A stretch of 64,000 bases of DNA from Winslowiella toletana (GCF_032164335.1 NZ_CP134152.1:682001-746000), one strand, 5' to 3'; shown: positions 17,821 to 27,303, numbered from the stretch's first letter. Made by a program: numbers and translations. The notes: generated from the sequence alone by a model not told the origin.

Positions 17821-20379
17821 ATGACTGAAAGGATTACAGCAACACTGCCAATGGATGGCCTGCTTTTCTGGAAGCTTGAAGGAGAAGAGGCGCTTTCGGA
17901 GGCATTTACTTTACAGGTGACCTTACTCAGCACCGATGCGCGCATTGAGCGCCACGCGCTGTTGGGCCAACCAATCACCTTATCGATCCCCGTCCAGGGG
18001 CTACTGGCGACACGCTATCTGAATGGCAAAATCACCCGGATAAAAGTGCACAGCGAGGACCTGAATGGAACGCGCTATGCGGTTTATTCACTGACGATGG
18101 AGCCTGATCTCTGGCCGATGAAGCGTGACAGAAATCTGCGCATTTTTCAGAACCAGACGGTGCCGCAAATTATCAAAAGTTTGCTGCAGGAATACAACGT
18201 AACGATAGAAGACAAACTTAGCGGCAACTATCGCCTGTGGGAATACTGTGTTCAGTACCAGGAAAGCAGCTTTAATTTTATCAGCCGCCTGATGGAACTG
18301 GAGGGTATTTACTACTTTTTCCGCCATCAACAGGATCAGCATGCGATGGTGCTGATGGACACGGTGAGTCAGCATCAGCCTGTTCCCGGCTATGAATTTA
18401 TCCCCTACCACGTTACTGCTTCCGGCGGCGTTACCAGTGAGGAAGGAGTCAGCCAGTGGGCGCTTGAGGATCACGTCACGCCGGGAATATACAGCCTGGA
18501 TGACTATGATTTTCGCCAGCCTAATGCGTGGCTGTTCCAGGCCCGGCAGAATCCGGTATCTCCAGTGCCGGGTGAAATCGATGTTTATGACTGGCCGGGA
18601 CATTTTGTCGAACACCAGCATGGTGAAAACTATGCCCGCATTCGCCAGCAGGTCTGGCAGGCCGGACATCAGAAAATCAGCGGCAGCGGCACGGCGTTGG
18701 GTATTGCGCCGGGCCACACCTTTCTGCTGCATAACGCGCCCTGGCTGAGCGATAACGGGGAATATCTGACGATTAAAGCAGAGTATCAATTTGCGGAAAA
18801 TCGCTACGCCAGCGGCAGTGATAACCTAAGTGAAAAGCGGATTACGTTTAGCGTCATTCCGGCTGACTGCCCCTTTCGTGCGCCGCCGAAAAGCCCATGG
18901 CCGAAAACCTGTGGGCCACAAACGGCGAAAGTGGTTGGGCCGCAAGGCGAGTCGATCTGGACGGATAAATATGGCCGCATTAAGGTGAAATTCCACTGGG
19001 ATCGGCAGGCGAAGGGCGACGACAGCAGCTCTTGTTGGGTACGTGTTTCCAGTGCCTGGGCCGGGCAGGGGTTCGGCGGCGTGCAGATCCCGCGGGTGAA
19101 TGATGAAGTGGTGATTGACTTTATCAACGGCGATCCCGATCGCCCGATGGTGATTGGCCGGGTGTATAACGAAGCCAGCATGCCGCCGTGGTCGCTGCCG
19201 GCGGCGGCAACGCAAATGGGATTTATCAGCCGCTCGAAAGACGGCACGCCAGACAACGCTAATGCACTGCGTTTTGAAGACAAAGCCGGTGCCGAGCAGG
19301 TATGGGTCCAGGCCGAGCGCAATATGGATACGCATATTAAGCATGACGCCAGCAACCATATTGGCAGCAATCATAGCCACTTTGTCGGAGCCAGCGAACA
19401 GCGGCGGGTGGCAGAGAATCAGATGCAGGCGGTAAAAGGCACAAGGGAACTATTGACCGGTAAAGCGAAGCTGGACGCAGTGGTCGACGAGCATGTGCTG
19501 GCATCCGGAAGGTTGCTGAGGCTGGAATGTGGCAAAAGCGCGATAGAATTAACCGCAGCGGGAAACATTAATCTGGTGGGCACGGGATTTAATATTTTCG
19601 TTGAGGGGGATGGTCAAATTACTACCAGTGGCGGTGAGTTAGCGCTGAATGTTGCCGGCAGTATTTCGGCTATTAATGCGCCTGGCGATGGACATCGTGA
19701 TCTTATTTTGCAGGCGGTAGAGGAGAAGTTTTTGCCGGAGAAGGAGCAGAAGAGCAGGAAGCCAAGCTTAAGAGGAAATCAAGTTCATAAAAAATTAACT
19801 TCTGATAAAGTTAACTCCATTATAGTCGCTTCTGATAATGAAATTTTTCATAAAATATCCGCGGTAGTTTTTAAAAATGAAGGTGGGTATGTTAATGATC
19901 CTAATGATTCTGGAGGGGCAACCAATAAGGGAATATCCTGGAAAACATGGAGGAAGTTTGCTAAAGAGGATCTTGACCTGGAACCAACATTGGATAATTT
20001 AAAGAAAATCTCTAACGAACAAGCTGAAATTATATATAAAAAAAGATATTGGGATGCTGGAGGTTTTGATAAAATTCAGAACCCTAAACTCGCGTTAATG
20101 TCGTATGACTGGACAATCACTTCGGGTGGCGCAGGAAAGAAAATCCAGAAGTTGCTTAATGAGGAATTTAATCAAAATTTATCATTAGATGGAGTTATAG
20201 GGCCTAAGACAATTCAAGCAATGAATAGTGTAGGAGATAGCAGTATTCTCACGTCAAGAATTACAGATATAAGAAAGGAATATTATAGAGAATTAGCAGT
20301 CAATGAAACTAAAAATGTTAAGTTTTTGACTGGCTGGCTTAATCGTGTAGATAATTGTTCAGAGGTTATATTAGAATGA
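17821..20379 (+). CDS. vgrG: VgrG spike protein fused to a GH108 muramidase (specialised effector)
   Basis: 852 residues. The first ~640 are a standard VgrG: phage-like hub (GLLFWKLEGEEALSEAF..., SSFNFISRLMELEGIYYFF), OB-fold (GRIKVKFHWDRQ, SCWVRVSSAWAGQGFGG) and beta-helix. The C-terminal ~190 residues form a glycoside hydrolase family 108 domain. Its NEGGYVNDPNDSGGATNKGIS core holds the predicted catalytic Glu687, and a short peptidoglycan-binding segment (LDGVIGPKTIQAMN) follows. It should puncture target cells and cut glycan strands. Base composition becomes clearly AT-rich from about 19760, at the domain junction, suggesting the toxin was swapped onto a resident VgrG. The stop overlaps the next gene's start (ATGA). 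Confidence 0.92.
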   Translation: MTERITATLPMDGLLFWKLEGEEALSEAFTLQVTLLSTDARIERHALLGQPITLSIPVQGLLATRYLNGKITRIKVHSEDLNGTRYAVYSLTMEPDLWPMKRDRNLRIFQNQTVPQIIKSLLQEYNVTIEDKLSGNYRLWEYCVQYQESSFNFISRLMELEGIYYFFRHQQDQHAMVLMDTVSQHQPVPGYEFIPYHVTASGGVTSEEGVSQWALEDHVTPGIYSLDDYDFRQPNAWLFQARQNPVSPVPGEIDVYDWPGHFVEHQHGENYARIRQQVWQAGHQKISGSGTALGIAPGHTFLLHNAPWLSDNGEYLTIKAEYQFAENRYASGSDNLSEKRITFSVIPADCPFRAPPKSPWPKTCGPQTAKVVGPQGESIWTDKYGRIKVKFHWDRQAKGDDSSSCWVRVSSAWAGQGFGGVQIPRVNDEVVIDFINGDPDRPMVIGRVYNEASMPPWSLPAAATQMGFISRSKDGTPDNANALRFEDKAGAEQVWVQAERNMDTHIKHDASNHIGSNHSHFVGASEQRRVAENQMQAVKGTRELLTGKAKLDAVVDEHVLASGRLLRLECGKSAIELTAAGNINLVGTGFNIFVEGDGQITTSGGELALNVAGSISAINAPGDGHRDLILQAVEEKFLPEKEQKSRKPSLRGNQVHKKLTSDKVNSIIVASDNEIFHKISAVVFKNEGGYVNDPNDSGGATNKGISWKTWRKFAKEDLDLEPTLDNLKKISNEQAEIIYKKRYWDAGGFDKIQNPKLALMSYDWTITSGGAGKKIQKLLNEEFNQNLSLDGVIGPKTIQAMNSVGDSSILTSRITDIRKEYYRELAVNETKNVKFLTGWLNRVDNCSEVILE

Positions 20380-21098
20380 AATTTTCAATGTCTTATCTTA
20401 TTTTGCTTTATACTTTTCTCTCTCCGTCGTCATTTGCACTCGAAAATTTCACGGGGAAATGGTATGGAGAAGTTTTCTATGATAATAAGAAAATACCAGA
20501 GTCTACCTTTGAGCTACAGCTCATACAGAACCTACAAAAGGTGAGTGGGCGCTACTGTTTTATCACAAAATATGGTAATCGTATTGACTGCGTGAATGAT
20601 GATGAGATAAATATTAAAGGAGTAGCACAAAGTAAATATATTTCACTTGTAACCTTTAACTCATCTTTTGGTGGAAAAGATGGAAAAGCCAAGTTAACTA
20701 TCGAGGGTGATCATTTAAAGTGGACGGTTTTAACTCTACCAATGCATGGTAAGTATTATATTCCTAAAGAGTATCTTTTAACCAGGAAGGCTGCCGAAAC
20801 CCATTCGCATAATACCTTAGAAACCAAAGATTATATTGTGACAGTAACGAATAATTGTGAGGTTGTGAGTAAGCCGTGTAATAATGTTTCATATCTTGGT
20901 ATCAGAAAGTCTGATAATAATGTGATAAATCTTTCTGGAACATCATTTTATTCTGTCAACTACTCTGGTGTTGTTTCGGGATATGAGTTTTCTAATAAAG
21001 AATTCAGTTATCGAGTTTATCTGGATGAGGCTAAGATAGAGATCATAAAAGATAATAAGATTATTTTTTCTCAAAAGGGAGTGTGGAAGGATAAATAG
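20376..21098 (+). CDS. predicted periplasmic immunity protein to the VgrG-GH108 effector
   Basis: 240 residues. A signal peptide (MKFSMSYLILLYTFLSPSSFA) is followed by a lipocalin-like half opening with FTGKWYGEVFYD. The second half has a Cx6C pair (NCEVVSKPCNNV) and GYEFSNKEFSYRV. The ATG at 20376 overlaps the vgrG stop, and a periplasmic partner directly coupled to a muramidase-VgrG is the classic position for its antidote. The immunity role is inference from position and localisation. Its C-terminal domain has a standalone relative at 6253-6621. AT-rich like the toxin domain. Confidence 0.72.
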   Translation: MKFSMSYLILLYTFLSPSSFALENFTGKWYGEVFYDNKKIPESTFELQLIQNLQKVSGRYCFITKYGNRIDCVNDDEINIKGVAQSKYISLVTFNSSFGGKDGKAKLTIEGDHLKWTVLTLPMHGKYYIPKEYLLTRKAAETHSHNTLETKDYIVTVTNNCEVVSKPCNNVSYLGIRKSDNNVINLSGTSFYSVNYSGVVSGYEFSNKEFSYRVYLDEAKIEIIKDNKIIFSQKGVWKDK

Positions 21099-21374
21099 CT
21101 TTTTTCACGTTGTTACGCGTTGTTATCTCCTGGGTTTACTCTATGTCTGAATGGTATCCAAACCTCTTTGATTGCTGAGAAAAATGTGCTGATACCCGAT
21201 GGAGTTCAGAGGCGGTTCAAGCGGGATGCGCCATAAATTTATCGTTCAGAGAATTTAGATGAAATTTTAAATGGAGATTTTTATAAGTTAAAAGAGTGCT
21301 TATGGTAATTAATAAACATCGCAATGAAAATTTCACATGAAGTTTTTTATTTTATCTAAGATGAGTTAATTATA

Positions 21375-21824
21375 ATGAAATATCATATTCAGGAAGGAAC
21401 CTTCTCTGTTGGTAACAGGAGCTGGCTGGATAATAGTTTAAATATATTACGCAACGATCAGGATGGTATTTCCATTGTTATCAGTCGTGGACCTATTCCG
21501 GAAGATTGTGACTTTGAACAGGCATTTAATCAGCAATGGTCCACCCTGCGCGAACAAATGGGGCGGGTTAAACAGTCCGCTTTCGAACGTATCAGCGCAG
21601 GCCCGTTGCGGCAGATACGCGCGATAGAAGTTGTTAGCGAATTTGAACATCATGGGCAATACCTGTTTCAACGGCAGCTTGCAGTGCAGGTGCCTGATAC
21701 TGCCGTTTTGCTGGTAATAACCTATTCATCACAGCATGGGCTAAGCGAGCAAGAGTTACAGCAGTGGGACGAGCTGAAAAGCACGCTAATTTTAAATCCT
21801 ACGGACAGGACGGCTGAACCATGA
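21375..21824 (+). CDS. EagR-type (DUF1795/DcrB-like) T6SS effector chaperone
   Basis: 149 residues. The protein matches the DUF1795 fold, to which EagT6/EagR chaperones belong: MKYHIQEGTFSVG...WLDNSLNILR, GISIVISRGPIPEDCDFEQAFNQQW, then a C-terminal LLVITYSS...WDELKSTLIL. Such chaperones shield the hydrophobic N-terminal helices of PAAR/Rhs effectors and help load them on VgrG. Its stop overlaps by 4 bp the start of a truncated Rhs-like frame at 21821, which fits that role. The effector is nearly all gone, so this chaperone may serve another effector or be decaying. The 276 bp before it hold no gene I recognise. Confidence 0.8.
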   Translation: MKYHIQEGTFSVGNRSWLDNSLNILRNDQDGISIVISRGPIPEDCDFEQAFNQQWSTLREQMGRVKQSAFERISAGPLRQIRAIEVVSEFEHHGQYLFQRQLAVQVPDTAVLLVITYSSQHGLSEQELQQWDELKSTLILNPTDRTAEP

Positions 21825-21922
21825 GTGATCATTTTGCCGCCTGCCAGAACGACACGCTGGTGTACACCAGCGTGTTTGCCGAAATCACCAGCCTGCTGGT
21901 CGAAGGCGGCGGGCTGGCGTGA
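21821..21922 (+). pseudogene. 33-codon stump of a PAAR/Rhs effector N-terminus
   Basis: The frame starts in an ATGA overlap with the EagR stop and reads MSDHFAACQNDTLVYTSVFA, then EITSLLVEGGGLA before a TGA. That is the usual beginning of Rhs/PAAR effectors: a short polar start, then the first hydrophobic helix, normally running on as AI.GAAVAG. Everything after about residue 33 is missing. I read it as the remnant of a full effector gene lost by deletion. Confidence 0.6.
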
Positions 21923-22235
21923 CTTTATCCCTCATCCTTGATGCTTGGCGCGGGCACTTTTCTGCCCTACACTGCTAATCAACAATTGTTATCCCCATTC
22001 TGAGGCCAGTCCAGTGTAGAAAAAGGCAAATCGTCCGCAAAAATGGTTACAGCAGCAGGTTGCTGAAGGTGCCGTATGGCGGCTTGTTAGCCTTTTATGA
22101 CCGATAAAGCGGCGTTCTGGATTGTTTATAGCCCTCGGATCGGCGAAAATGCCGGCCATTGATGATTAATCGTTGGTGACTGCTGTCCGCGCGGTTTGTG
22201 CCGCAGTATCACCACATCAGACCAGAAGATTCCCC
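21923..22235. other. intergenic remnant DNA between the Rhs stump and prfC
   Basis: About 313 bp with no supported gene. All frames break within a few dozen codons. The stretch probably marks the deletion scar of the Rhs effector plus the prfC upstream region. I see no clear promoter or terminator. In E. coli the gene before prfC is yjjG; it is not present here. Confidence 0.4.
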
Positions 22236-23825
22236 ATGTCAAATGCACCGTTTATGCAAGAGGTGGCTCGCCGCCGCACTTTTGCCATTATTTCTCACCC
22301 CGATGCCGGTAAAACCACCATTACTGAAAAAGTGCTGCTGTTCGGACAGGCGATTCAGACTGCCGGTACGGTTAAAGGTCGCGGGTCCAACCAGCATGCT
22401 AAATCCGACTGGATGGAGATGGAAAAGCAGCGTGGTATTTCGATCACTACCTCAGTAATGCAATTTCCCTATCGTGAAAGCCTGATCAACCTGCTGGATA
22501 CCCCAGGACACGAAGACTTCTCTGAAGATACCTACCGCACGCTGACGGCGGTCGACTGCTGTCTGATGGTGATTGATGCCGCAAAAGGCGTTGAGGATCG
22601 TACCCGTAAGCTGATGGAAGTCACCCGTCTGCGCGATACGCCAATCCTGACCTTTATGAACAAGCTGGACCGTGATATCCGCGATCCAATGGAAGTGTTG
22701 GATGAAGTGGAAAGCGAGCTGAAAATCGCCTGTTCACCAATCACCTGGCCAATCGGCTGCGGCAAGCTGTTTAAAGGCGTCTACCACCTGTATAAAAATG
22801 AAACCTATCTTTATCAGAGCGGTAAAGGTCACACCATTCAGGAAGTGCGCATCATTAAAGGGCTGGATAATCCCGAACTGGATGCCGCAATCGGTGAAGA
22901 CCTGGCCGTACAACTGCGTGAAGAGCTGGAACTGGTACAGGGCGCGTCGCACGAGTTTGATAAAGAAGCTTTCCTTGAAGGCCAGCTGACGCCGGTATTC
23001 TTCGGTACTGCACTGGGTAACTTTGGCGTCGACCATATGCTTGATGGCCTGGTTGAGTGGGCGCCGTCTCCGATGCCGCGTAAAACTGATACCCGCATCG
23101 TGACCGCTGCTGATGATAAGTTCACCGGCTTCGTGTTTAAGATTCAGGCCAATATGGATCCGAAACACCGTGACCGCGTGGCGTTTATGCGCGTGGTGTC
23201 CGGTAAATACGAAAAAGGCATGAAGTTGCGCCAGGTGCGTACCGGTAAAGATGTGGTGATTTCTGATGCGCTGACCTTTATGGCTGGCGATCGTTCGCAC
23301 GTGGAAGAAGCTTTTCCAGGCGATATTATTGGCTTGCATAACCACGGCACTATCCAGATTGGTGACACCTTTACTCAGGGTGAGAACATGAAGTTCACCG
23401 GTATACCGAACTTCGCGCCAGAGCTGTTCCGCCGCATCCGTTTACGCGATCCGCTTAAGCAGAAGCAGTTGCTGAAGGGACTGGTCCAGCTGTCGGAAGA
23501 GGGCGCGGTACAGGTGTTCCGTCCGGTGCATAACAATGATTTGATTGTTGGTGCGGTCGGTGTGCTGCAGTTCGACGTGGTGGTTGCGCGTCTGAAGAGC
23601 GAGTACAACGTCGAAGCGATTTATGAGTCGATCAACGTCTCCACTGCCCGCTGGGTAGAGTGTGACGATGTGAAGAAGTTCGACGAGTTCCAACGCAAAA
23701 ACGAAGTTAACCTTGCGCTGGATGGCGGTGACAACCTGACTTATATCGCCCCTACCATGGTAAATCTGAATATCACTCAGGAACGTTATCCTGATGTGGT
23801 GTTCCGCAAAACCCGCGAACATTAA
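22236..23825 (+). CDS. prfC: Peptide chain release factor 3 (RF3)
   Basis: 529 residues, the same length as E. coli PrfC. RF3 is a GTPase that removes RF1/RF2 from the ribosome after peptide release. The G motifs are HPDAGKTT (G1), DTPGHEDF (G3) and NKLD (G4). I chose ATG 22236 because it gives the family N-terminus [22 protein letters not shown]; the longer open frame from 22173 has no matching sequence. It marks the start of the conserved backbone after the T6SS block. Confidence 0.97.
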   Translation: MSNAPFMQEVARRRTFAIISHPDAGKTTITEKVLLFGQAIQTAGTVKGRGSNQHAKSDWMEMEKQRGISITTSVMQFPYRESLINLLDTPGHEDFSEDTYRTLTAVDCCLMVIDAAKGVEDRTRKLMEVTRLRDTPILTFMNKLDRDIRDPMEVLDEVESELKIACSPITWPIGCGKLFKGVYHLYKNETYLYQSGKGHTIQEVRIIKGLDNPELDAAIGEDLAVQLREELELVQGASHEFDKEAFLEGQLTPVFFGTALGNFGVDHMLDGLVEWAPSPMPRKTDTRIVTAADDKFTGFVFKIQANMDPKHRDRVAFMRVVSGKYEKGMKLRQVRTGKDVVISDALTFMAGDRSHVEEAFPGDIIGLHNHGTIQIGDTFTQGENMKFTGIPNFAPELFRRIRLRDPLKQKQLLKGLVQLSEEGAVQVFRPVHNNDLIVGAVGVLQFDVVVARLKSEYNVEAIYESINVSTARWVECDDVKKFDEFQRKNEVNLALDGGDNLTYIAPTMVNLNITQERYPDVVFRKTREH

Positions 23826-24145
23826 TCCTGTCGCACGGTAATGTGGAGAGTGTCCGGTTAACCGGCCACTCTCCTTTTTTTTTGAGCTATGCTTAATTGC
23901 GGACGCGTAAAACCGCTCACTCTTTGCCCTTTTCACACAGACTCCTCCTAAAAAACCTCTGTTTTTCGGCTTTTGCCGGTTTTTAAACCATAAACGCCTG
24001 CTAAATCCTGATCGTTGACTATGATTATTTCTATCGGGTGCTGATTCATGTGGTGTTTTACCCAATCCCCGTTTCAACAGTTACGCCGTTTGTAGCTGTA
24101 AATCTCACGATTGTGGGCGCATCAACAGAAAGAAGGAATATATCG
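23826..24145. other. intergenic region between prfC and osmY
   Basis: 320 bp holding the prfC terminator near the left end and, by position, the osmY promoter. In E. coli osmY is driven by sigma-S; I see TTGACT near 24016 but no -10 element I would defend. No gene is visible. Confidence 0.5.
23845..23883 (+). terminator. rho-independent terminator of prfC
   Basis: Perfect 8-bp stem GGAGAGTG / CACTCTCC around a loop that itself contains CCGGTTAACCGG, followed by nine T. It lies about 20 bp after the prfC stop. Confidence 0.9.
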
Positions 24146-24736
24146 ATGAACAAGACTAAGATTGCAAAAACTCTGATGGCTGTAATGGTAGGTTCTGCGC
24201 TGATTAGCGGTTCCGCTATGGCTGCAAGCACTACCGAAAGCGCGGGTTCTAAAATCGATAGTTCTATGAAAAAAGTCGATGGCTACATGGGCGACAGCTC
24301 AGTCACAGCGAAAGTAAAAGCAGCATTGGTTGACGACGATGCGATCAAAAGCACCGATATTTCAGTCGAGACCCATTCTGGCGTGGTAACCCTGAGCGGT
24401 TTCGTTATCTCTCAGGATCAGGCTGAAAAAGCGGTCGCGTTGACCAAGAAAGTTGAAGGCGTTAAATCCGTCAGTGACAAACTGCACGTTAAAGACGGTA
24501 AATCTCAGTCAATGAGTGGTTATGCAGGTGATGCCGCTACAACCAGCGAAATTAAAGCTAAACTATTAGCAGACGACATTGTGCCGTCACGTAATGTGAA
24601 AGTAGAAACCAACGACGGTGTGGTTCAGCTTTCCGGTACGGTTGAGAATAAAGCACAGTCAGAGCGTGCTGAAGGAATTGCTAAAGCCATTGAAGGCGTG
24701 AAAAGCGTTAAGAATGACGTGGTAGTCAAACCTTAA
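24146..24736 (+). CDS. osmY: OsmY, periplasmic BON-domain stress protein
   Basis: 196 residues. A signal peptide ends in SGSAMA. Two BON domains follow: about residues 52-115 ([16 protein letters not shown]...GVVTLSGFV) and 132-195 ([14 protein letters not shown]...GVVQLSGTV). OsmY is an osmotically induced periplasmic chaperone-like protein. The start at 24146 follows an AGAAGGA ribosome-binding site. The prfC-osmY-ytjA order is that of E. coli. Confidence 0.95.
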   Translation: MNKTKIAKTLMAVMVGSALISGSAMAASTTESAGSKIDSSMKKVDGYMGDSSVTAKVKAALVDDDAIKSTDISVETHSGVVTLSGFVISQDQAEKAVALTKKVEGVKSVSDKLHVKDGKSQSMSGYAGDAATTSEIKAKLLADDIVPSRNVKVETNDGVVQLSGTVENKAQSERAEGIAKAIEGVKSVKNDVVVKP

Positions 24737-24747
24737 TCTTCAGTACC

Positions 24748-24770
24748 GCGCGGCTTGATAAAAGCCGCGC
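24748..24770 (+). terminator. stem-loop after osmY
   Basis: Nine-bp GC-rich stem GCGCGGCTT / AAGCCGCGC with a 5-nt loop, 11 bp past the osmY stop. There is no T-run after it, so it may be a stabilising hairpin or an inefficient terminator before ytjA. Confidence 0.5.
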
Positions 24771-24876
24771 AATAAGGTCACTAACCAAAAAAGAAAGAGA
24801 ATAGGTTCGAGGGATTATTTCTCCGAACGGTATTGAGACAGGCAGTTCGATTTTAACTATGGTGAAGGAGAGGCTT

Positions 24877-25038
24877 ATGTTTCGTTGGGGTATTATTTTT
24901 CTGATCGTTGCGCTGATTGCAGCCGCATTAGGTTTTGGTGGTTTGGCGGGTACAGCCGCGTGGGCAGCGAAAATTGTCTTCGTCGTTGGTATCATTCTGT
25001 TCCTCGTCAGCCTGTTTACCGGTCGTAAAAGACCTTAG
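24877..25038 (+). CDS. ytjA: YtjA, small DUF1328 membrane protein
   Basis: 53 residues with two hydrophobic helices ([20 protein letters not shown] and [17 protein letters not shown]) and a basic tail GRKRP. This is the DUF1328/YtjA family, small inner-membrane proteins of unknown function found after osmY in E. coli. A GAAGGAGAGG ribosome-binding site precedes the ATG. Confidence 0.9.
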   Translation: MFRWGIIFLIVALIAAALGFGGLAGTAAWAAKIVFVVGIILFLVSLFTGRKRP

Positions 25039-25086
25039 TTAAATCGGATATCTGTTTCGATTAAGCTCTGTTAGCGGAGACCAGTC

Positions 25087-25287
25087 ATGAATAGCGACAT
25101 CATCGTTGGTAAGTACAAGCAATGGAAAGGCCAACTGTGGTTAATATGGGCGGAATGGTTTGATAACGATTGCGCCTGGGTCGCAGGGAATAATGACTGG
25201 TTCTCCGGAATTCTCCAGGAGGATTACGGCAGAGAGCAGCAGCACGGCGAGCCAAACGTCACTGTTGCAAAGGAGCCTTTGCAATAA
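25087..25287 (+). CDS. CsbD-like stress protein, Trp-rich variant
   Basis: 66 residues. The layout G.YKQWKGQ...IWAEWFDND...VAGNNDWFSGILQEDYG follows the CsbD/YjbJ family, whose canonical form is N-x-K-x-G-x-W-KQ-x-KG, then D-D, then G-x-x-x-x-L-x-G-x-Q-x-x-YG. This copy has six Trp residues and has lost most of the family's Lys, which is unusual. CsbD proteins are abundant, largely disordered general-stress proteins. It lies between ytjA and yjjU after a TAGCGGAGA ribosome-binding site, where E. coli has no such gene. Confidence 0.7.
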   Translation: MNSDIIVGKYKQWKGQLWLIWAEWFDNDCAWVAGNNDWFSGILQEDYGREQQHGEPNVTVAKEPLQ

Positions 25288-25386
25288 GGGCTACCTGGTT
25301 TGTCATCGCTTGTCCTCAGATGTTATAACTCCGTTAAGCTGCAACACGCAGAAAACATCGGAAAAGCATCTTTAAGGAATGAGCTG

Positions 25387-26439
25387 TTGGGCAAACGCAT
25401 CCCCATTACGCTGGGCAATATTGAGCCACTGGCATTAAAACCTTTTAAACCAGGTAAAATCGCGCTGGTCTGCGAAGGCGGTGGGCAGCGTGGCATTTTT
25501 ACCGCTGGCGTGTTGGATGAATTTCAGCGTGCGCATTTCAATCCCTTTGATCTGATGCTCGGTACCTCTGCCGGAGCACAAAATCTGTCGGCTTTTGTCT
25601 GTGCTCAACCTGGCTATGCGCGTCGGGTCATCACCCGCTATACCACCAATAAACTGTTTTTCAATCCGCTGCGTTTTGTGCGCGGTGGTCATCTGATCGA
25701 TCTCGACTGGTTACTGGATATCACAGCGAAAGAGTTTCCGCTGGCAATTACCAGTGCACAAAAGATGTTAAGCAGCGGCAAAGAATTTTATATGTGTGCC
25801 TGCCGCAGTGATGACTATACACCGGGGTATTTTGCGCCAACGGCTGATAACTGGCTGAATATTATTAAAGCATCCAGCGCTATTCCGGGATTCTATCGGC
25901 CGGGTGTCGATCTGGACGGTATCAGTTATCTGGATGGCGGCATCAGCGATGCGATACCGGTTCGTGAAGCAGCACGGCGGGGCGCGGACACCATCGTTGT
26001 GATCCGTACCGTGCCTTCGCAGATGCATTATACCCCACAGTGGATCAAACGTATGGAGCGTTGGCTGAGCGAAAGTGCGCTGCGACCCCTGGTCAATGTG
26101 ATGCAGCAGCATGAGCAAAGCTATCATGACACTCAGCAATTTATTGATAATCCACCAGGTAAACTGCGGGTGCTGGAGATCTTTCCACCGAAACCGCTGG
26201 CCAGCAGTGCACTGGGAAGTCGGATAGCTTCACTGAATCAGGATTATCATTTAGGACGCCGCTGTGGCCGCTATTTTCTCGCGACCCTCGGTCAGTGGCT
26301 GAGTGACAGTGAGACGCCACTGCGGCCGCGCTTTGTCATGCCACCTGCTGCGGTGGCGAATCAGCCAGCTAACACCACGATTATTCGCGATCCGGTTGCC
26401 GGCAATGATGCAGACTATGATGAGGGATCACGCGCATGA
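25387..26439 (+). CDS. yjjU: YjjU, patatin-like phospholipase
   Basis: 350 residues from a TTG start. The oxyanion loop CEGGGQRGIFTAG, nucleophile GTSAG (Ser in DLMLGTSAGAQ) and DGG motif (YLDGGISDA) of the patatin family are all present, so it should hydrolyse lipid acyl esters. I start at TTG 25387: AAGGA at 25374-25378 is 8 bp upstream, and the protein then begins MGKRIPITLGNIEPL like E. coli YjjU. The frame is open further upstream without similarity. The stop overlaps yjjV by 4 bp. Confidence 0.9.
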   Translation: MGKRIPITLGNIEPLALKPFKPGKIALVCEGGGQRGIFTAGVLDEFQRAHFNPFDLMLGTSAGAQNLSAFVCAQPGYARRVITRYTTNKLFFNPLRFVRGGHLIDLDWLLDITAKEFPLAITSAQKMLSSGKEFYMCACRSDDYTPGYFAPTADNWLNIIKASSAIPGFYRPGVDLDGISYLDGGISDAIPVREAARRGADTIVVIRTVPSQMHYTPQWIKRMERWLSESALRPLVNVMQQHEQSYHDTQQFIDNPPGKLRVLEIFPPKPLASSALGSRIASLNQDYHLGRRCGRYFLATLGQWLSDSETPLRPRFVMPPAAVANQPANTTIIRDPVAGNDADYDEGSRA

Positions 26440-27206
26440 GTTTTGTCGATACCCACTGTCATTTTGATTTTCCGCCCTTCTGCGGGCATGAAAGTGACAG
26501 CCTGCAACGGGCAACTGCGGCGGGAGTGGAAAAAATTATTGTTCCTGCGGTTGCCGCTTCGCGTTTTCAACAGGTGCTGGCACTGGCCGATAATTATCCG
26601 CCGCTGTATGCCGCGTTGGGACTGCATCCGATGGCGATTGCTGAGCATAATGATGCCGCCGTGGCTTTGCTGGAGCAGCATCTGAAGCAGCGCCCGAAAA
26701 AGCTGGTCGCGATCGGCGAAATAGGACTCGACCTCTATATCGAGAATCCGCTGTTTGATAAGCAGCAGGCGTTGCTGGACGCGCAGCTGAAACTGGCACG
26801 TGATTATGATCTGCCGGTGATTCTGCACTCGCGGCGCACGCACGATAAACTGGCGATGCAGCTGCGGCGCATTGAGCTGCCGCGGCGCGGAGTGATTCAT
26901 GGTTTTGCCGGTAGCCTGCAACAGGCCGAAGCGTTTATCAAAGCCGGTTATGCGATTGGCGTTGGCGGTACGATTACTTATCCGCGCGCCAGTAAAACCC
27001 GTGAGACCATCGCCCGTTTACCGCTGGCTTCTCTGCTGCTGGAAACCGATTCGCCGGATATGCCGCTGTGTGGATTTCAGGGCCAGCCTAATCGCCCGGA
27101 ACGGGTAGTTAATGTCTGGCAAATGCTGTGTGAATTACGTCATGAAGCGCCTGAACTGATTCGCGATACCCTGCGTGAGAATACCCGCCGCCTGTTTCAC
27201 ATCTAG
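26436..27206 (+). CDS. yjjV: YjjV, TatD-family metal-dependent hydrolase
   Basis: 256 residues. TatD-fold metal ligands are visible: DTHCHFD at the N-terminus, GEIGLD (about residues 92-97), HSRRTHD, HGFAGS and ETDSPDMP. The family includes 3'-5' DNases and D-amino-acyl-tRNA-type deacylases; the exact substrate of YjjV is not settled. It is translationally coupled to yjjU. In E. coli yjjW-yjjI follow; here they are absent and a nucleoside transporter takes their place. Confidence 0.92.
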   Translation: MSFVDTHCHFDFPPFCGHESDSLQRATAAGVEKIIVPAVAASRFQQVLALADNYPPLYAALGLHPMAIAEHNDAAVALLEQHLKQRPKKLVAIGEIGLDLYIENPLFDKQQALLDAQLKLARDYDLPVILHSRRTHDKLAMQLRRIELPRRGVIHGFAGSLQQAEAFIKAGYAIGVGGTITYPRASKTRETIARLPLASLLLETDSPDMPLCGFQGQPNRPERVVNVWQMLCELRHEAPELIRDTLRENTRRLFHI

Positions 27207-27209
27207 TAA

Positions 27210-27303
27210 TGTGACTTAGATCACCCTATAGAATTTACAATTGCTTCTATTTGTATTTTTGTGTGACTTCAATCCGTGCCTTCTGCTTCCCTGTGGTTAT
27301 AAT
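27210..27303 (+). promoter_or_regulatory. CRP-regulated promoter of the nucleoside transporter gene
   Basis: Two CRP-like sites are visible: TGTGACTTAGATCACC (27210-27225) and the weaker TGTGACTTCAATCCGT (27262-27277), 52 bp apart. A perfect TATAAT lies at 27298-27303. With a start near 27310 the proximal site is centred at about -40, a class II position. This is the layout of CRP/CytR-controlled nucleoside genes such as deoP2. CytR binding between the sites is inference. Confidence 0.7.

Noticed and set aside
21923-22235. Possible gene remnants upstream of prfC (for example a frame containing KWLQQQVAEGAVWRLVSLL)
   Set aside because: It looks faintly like the N-terminus of an ABC exporter but is short and bounded by stops; similarity is too weak to name.
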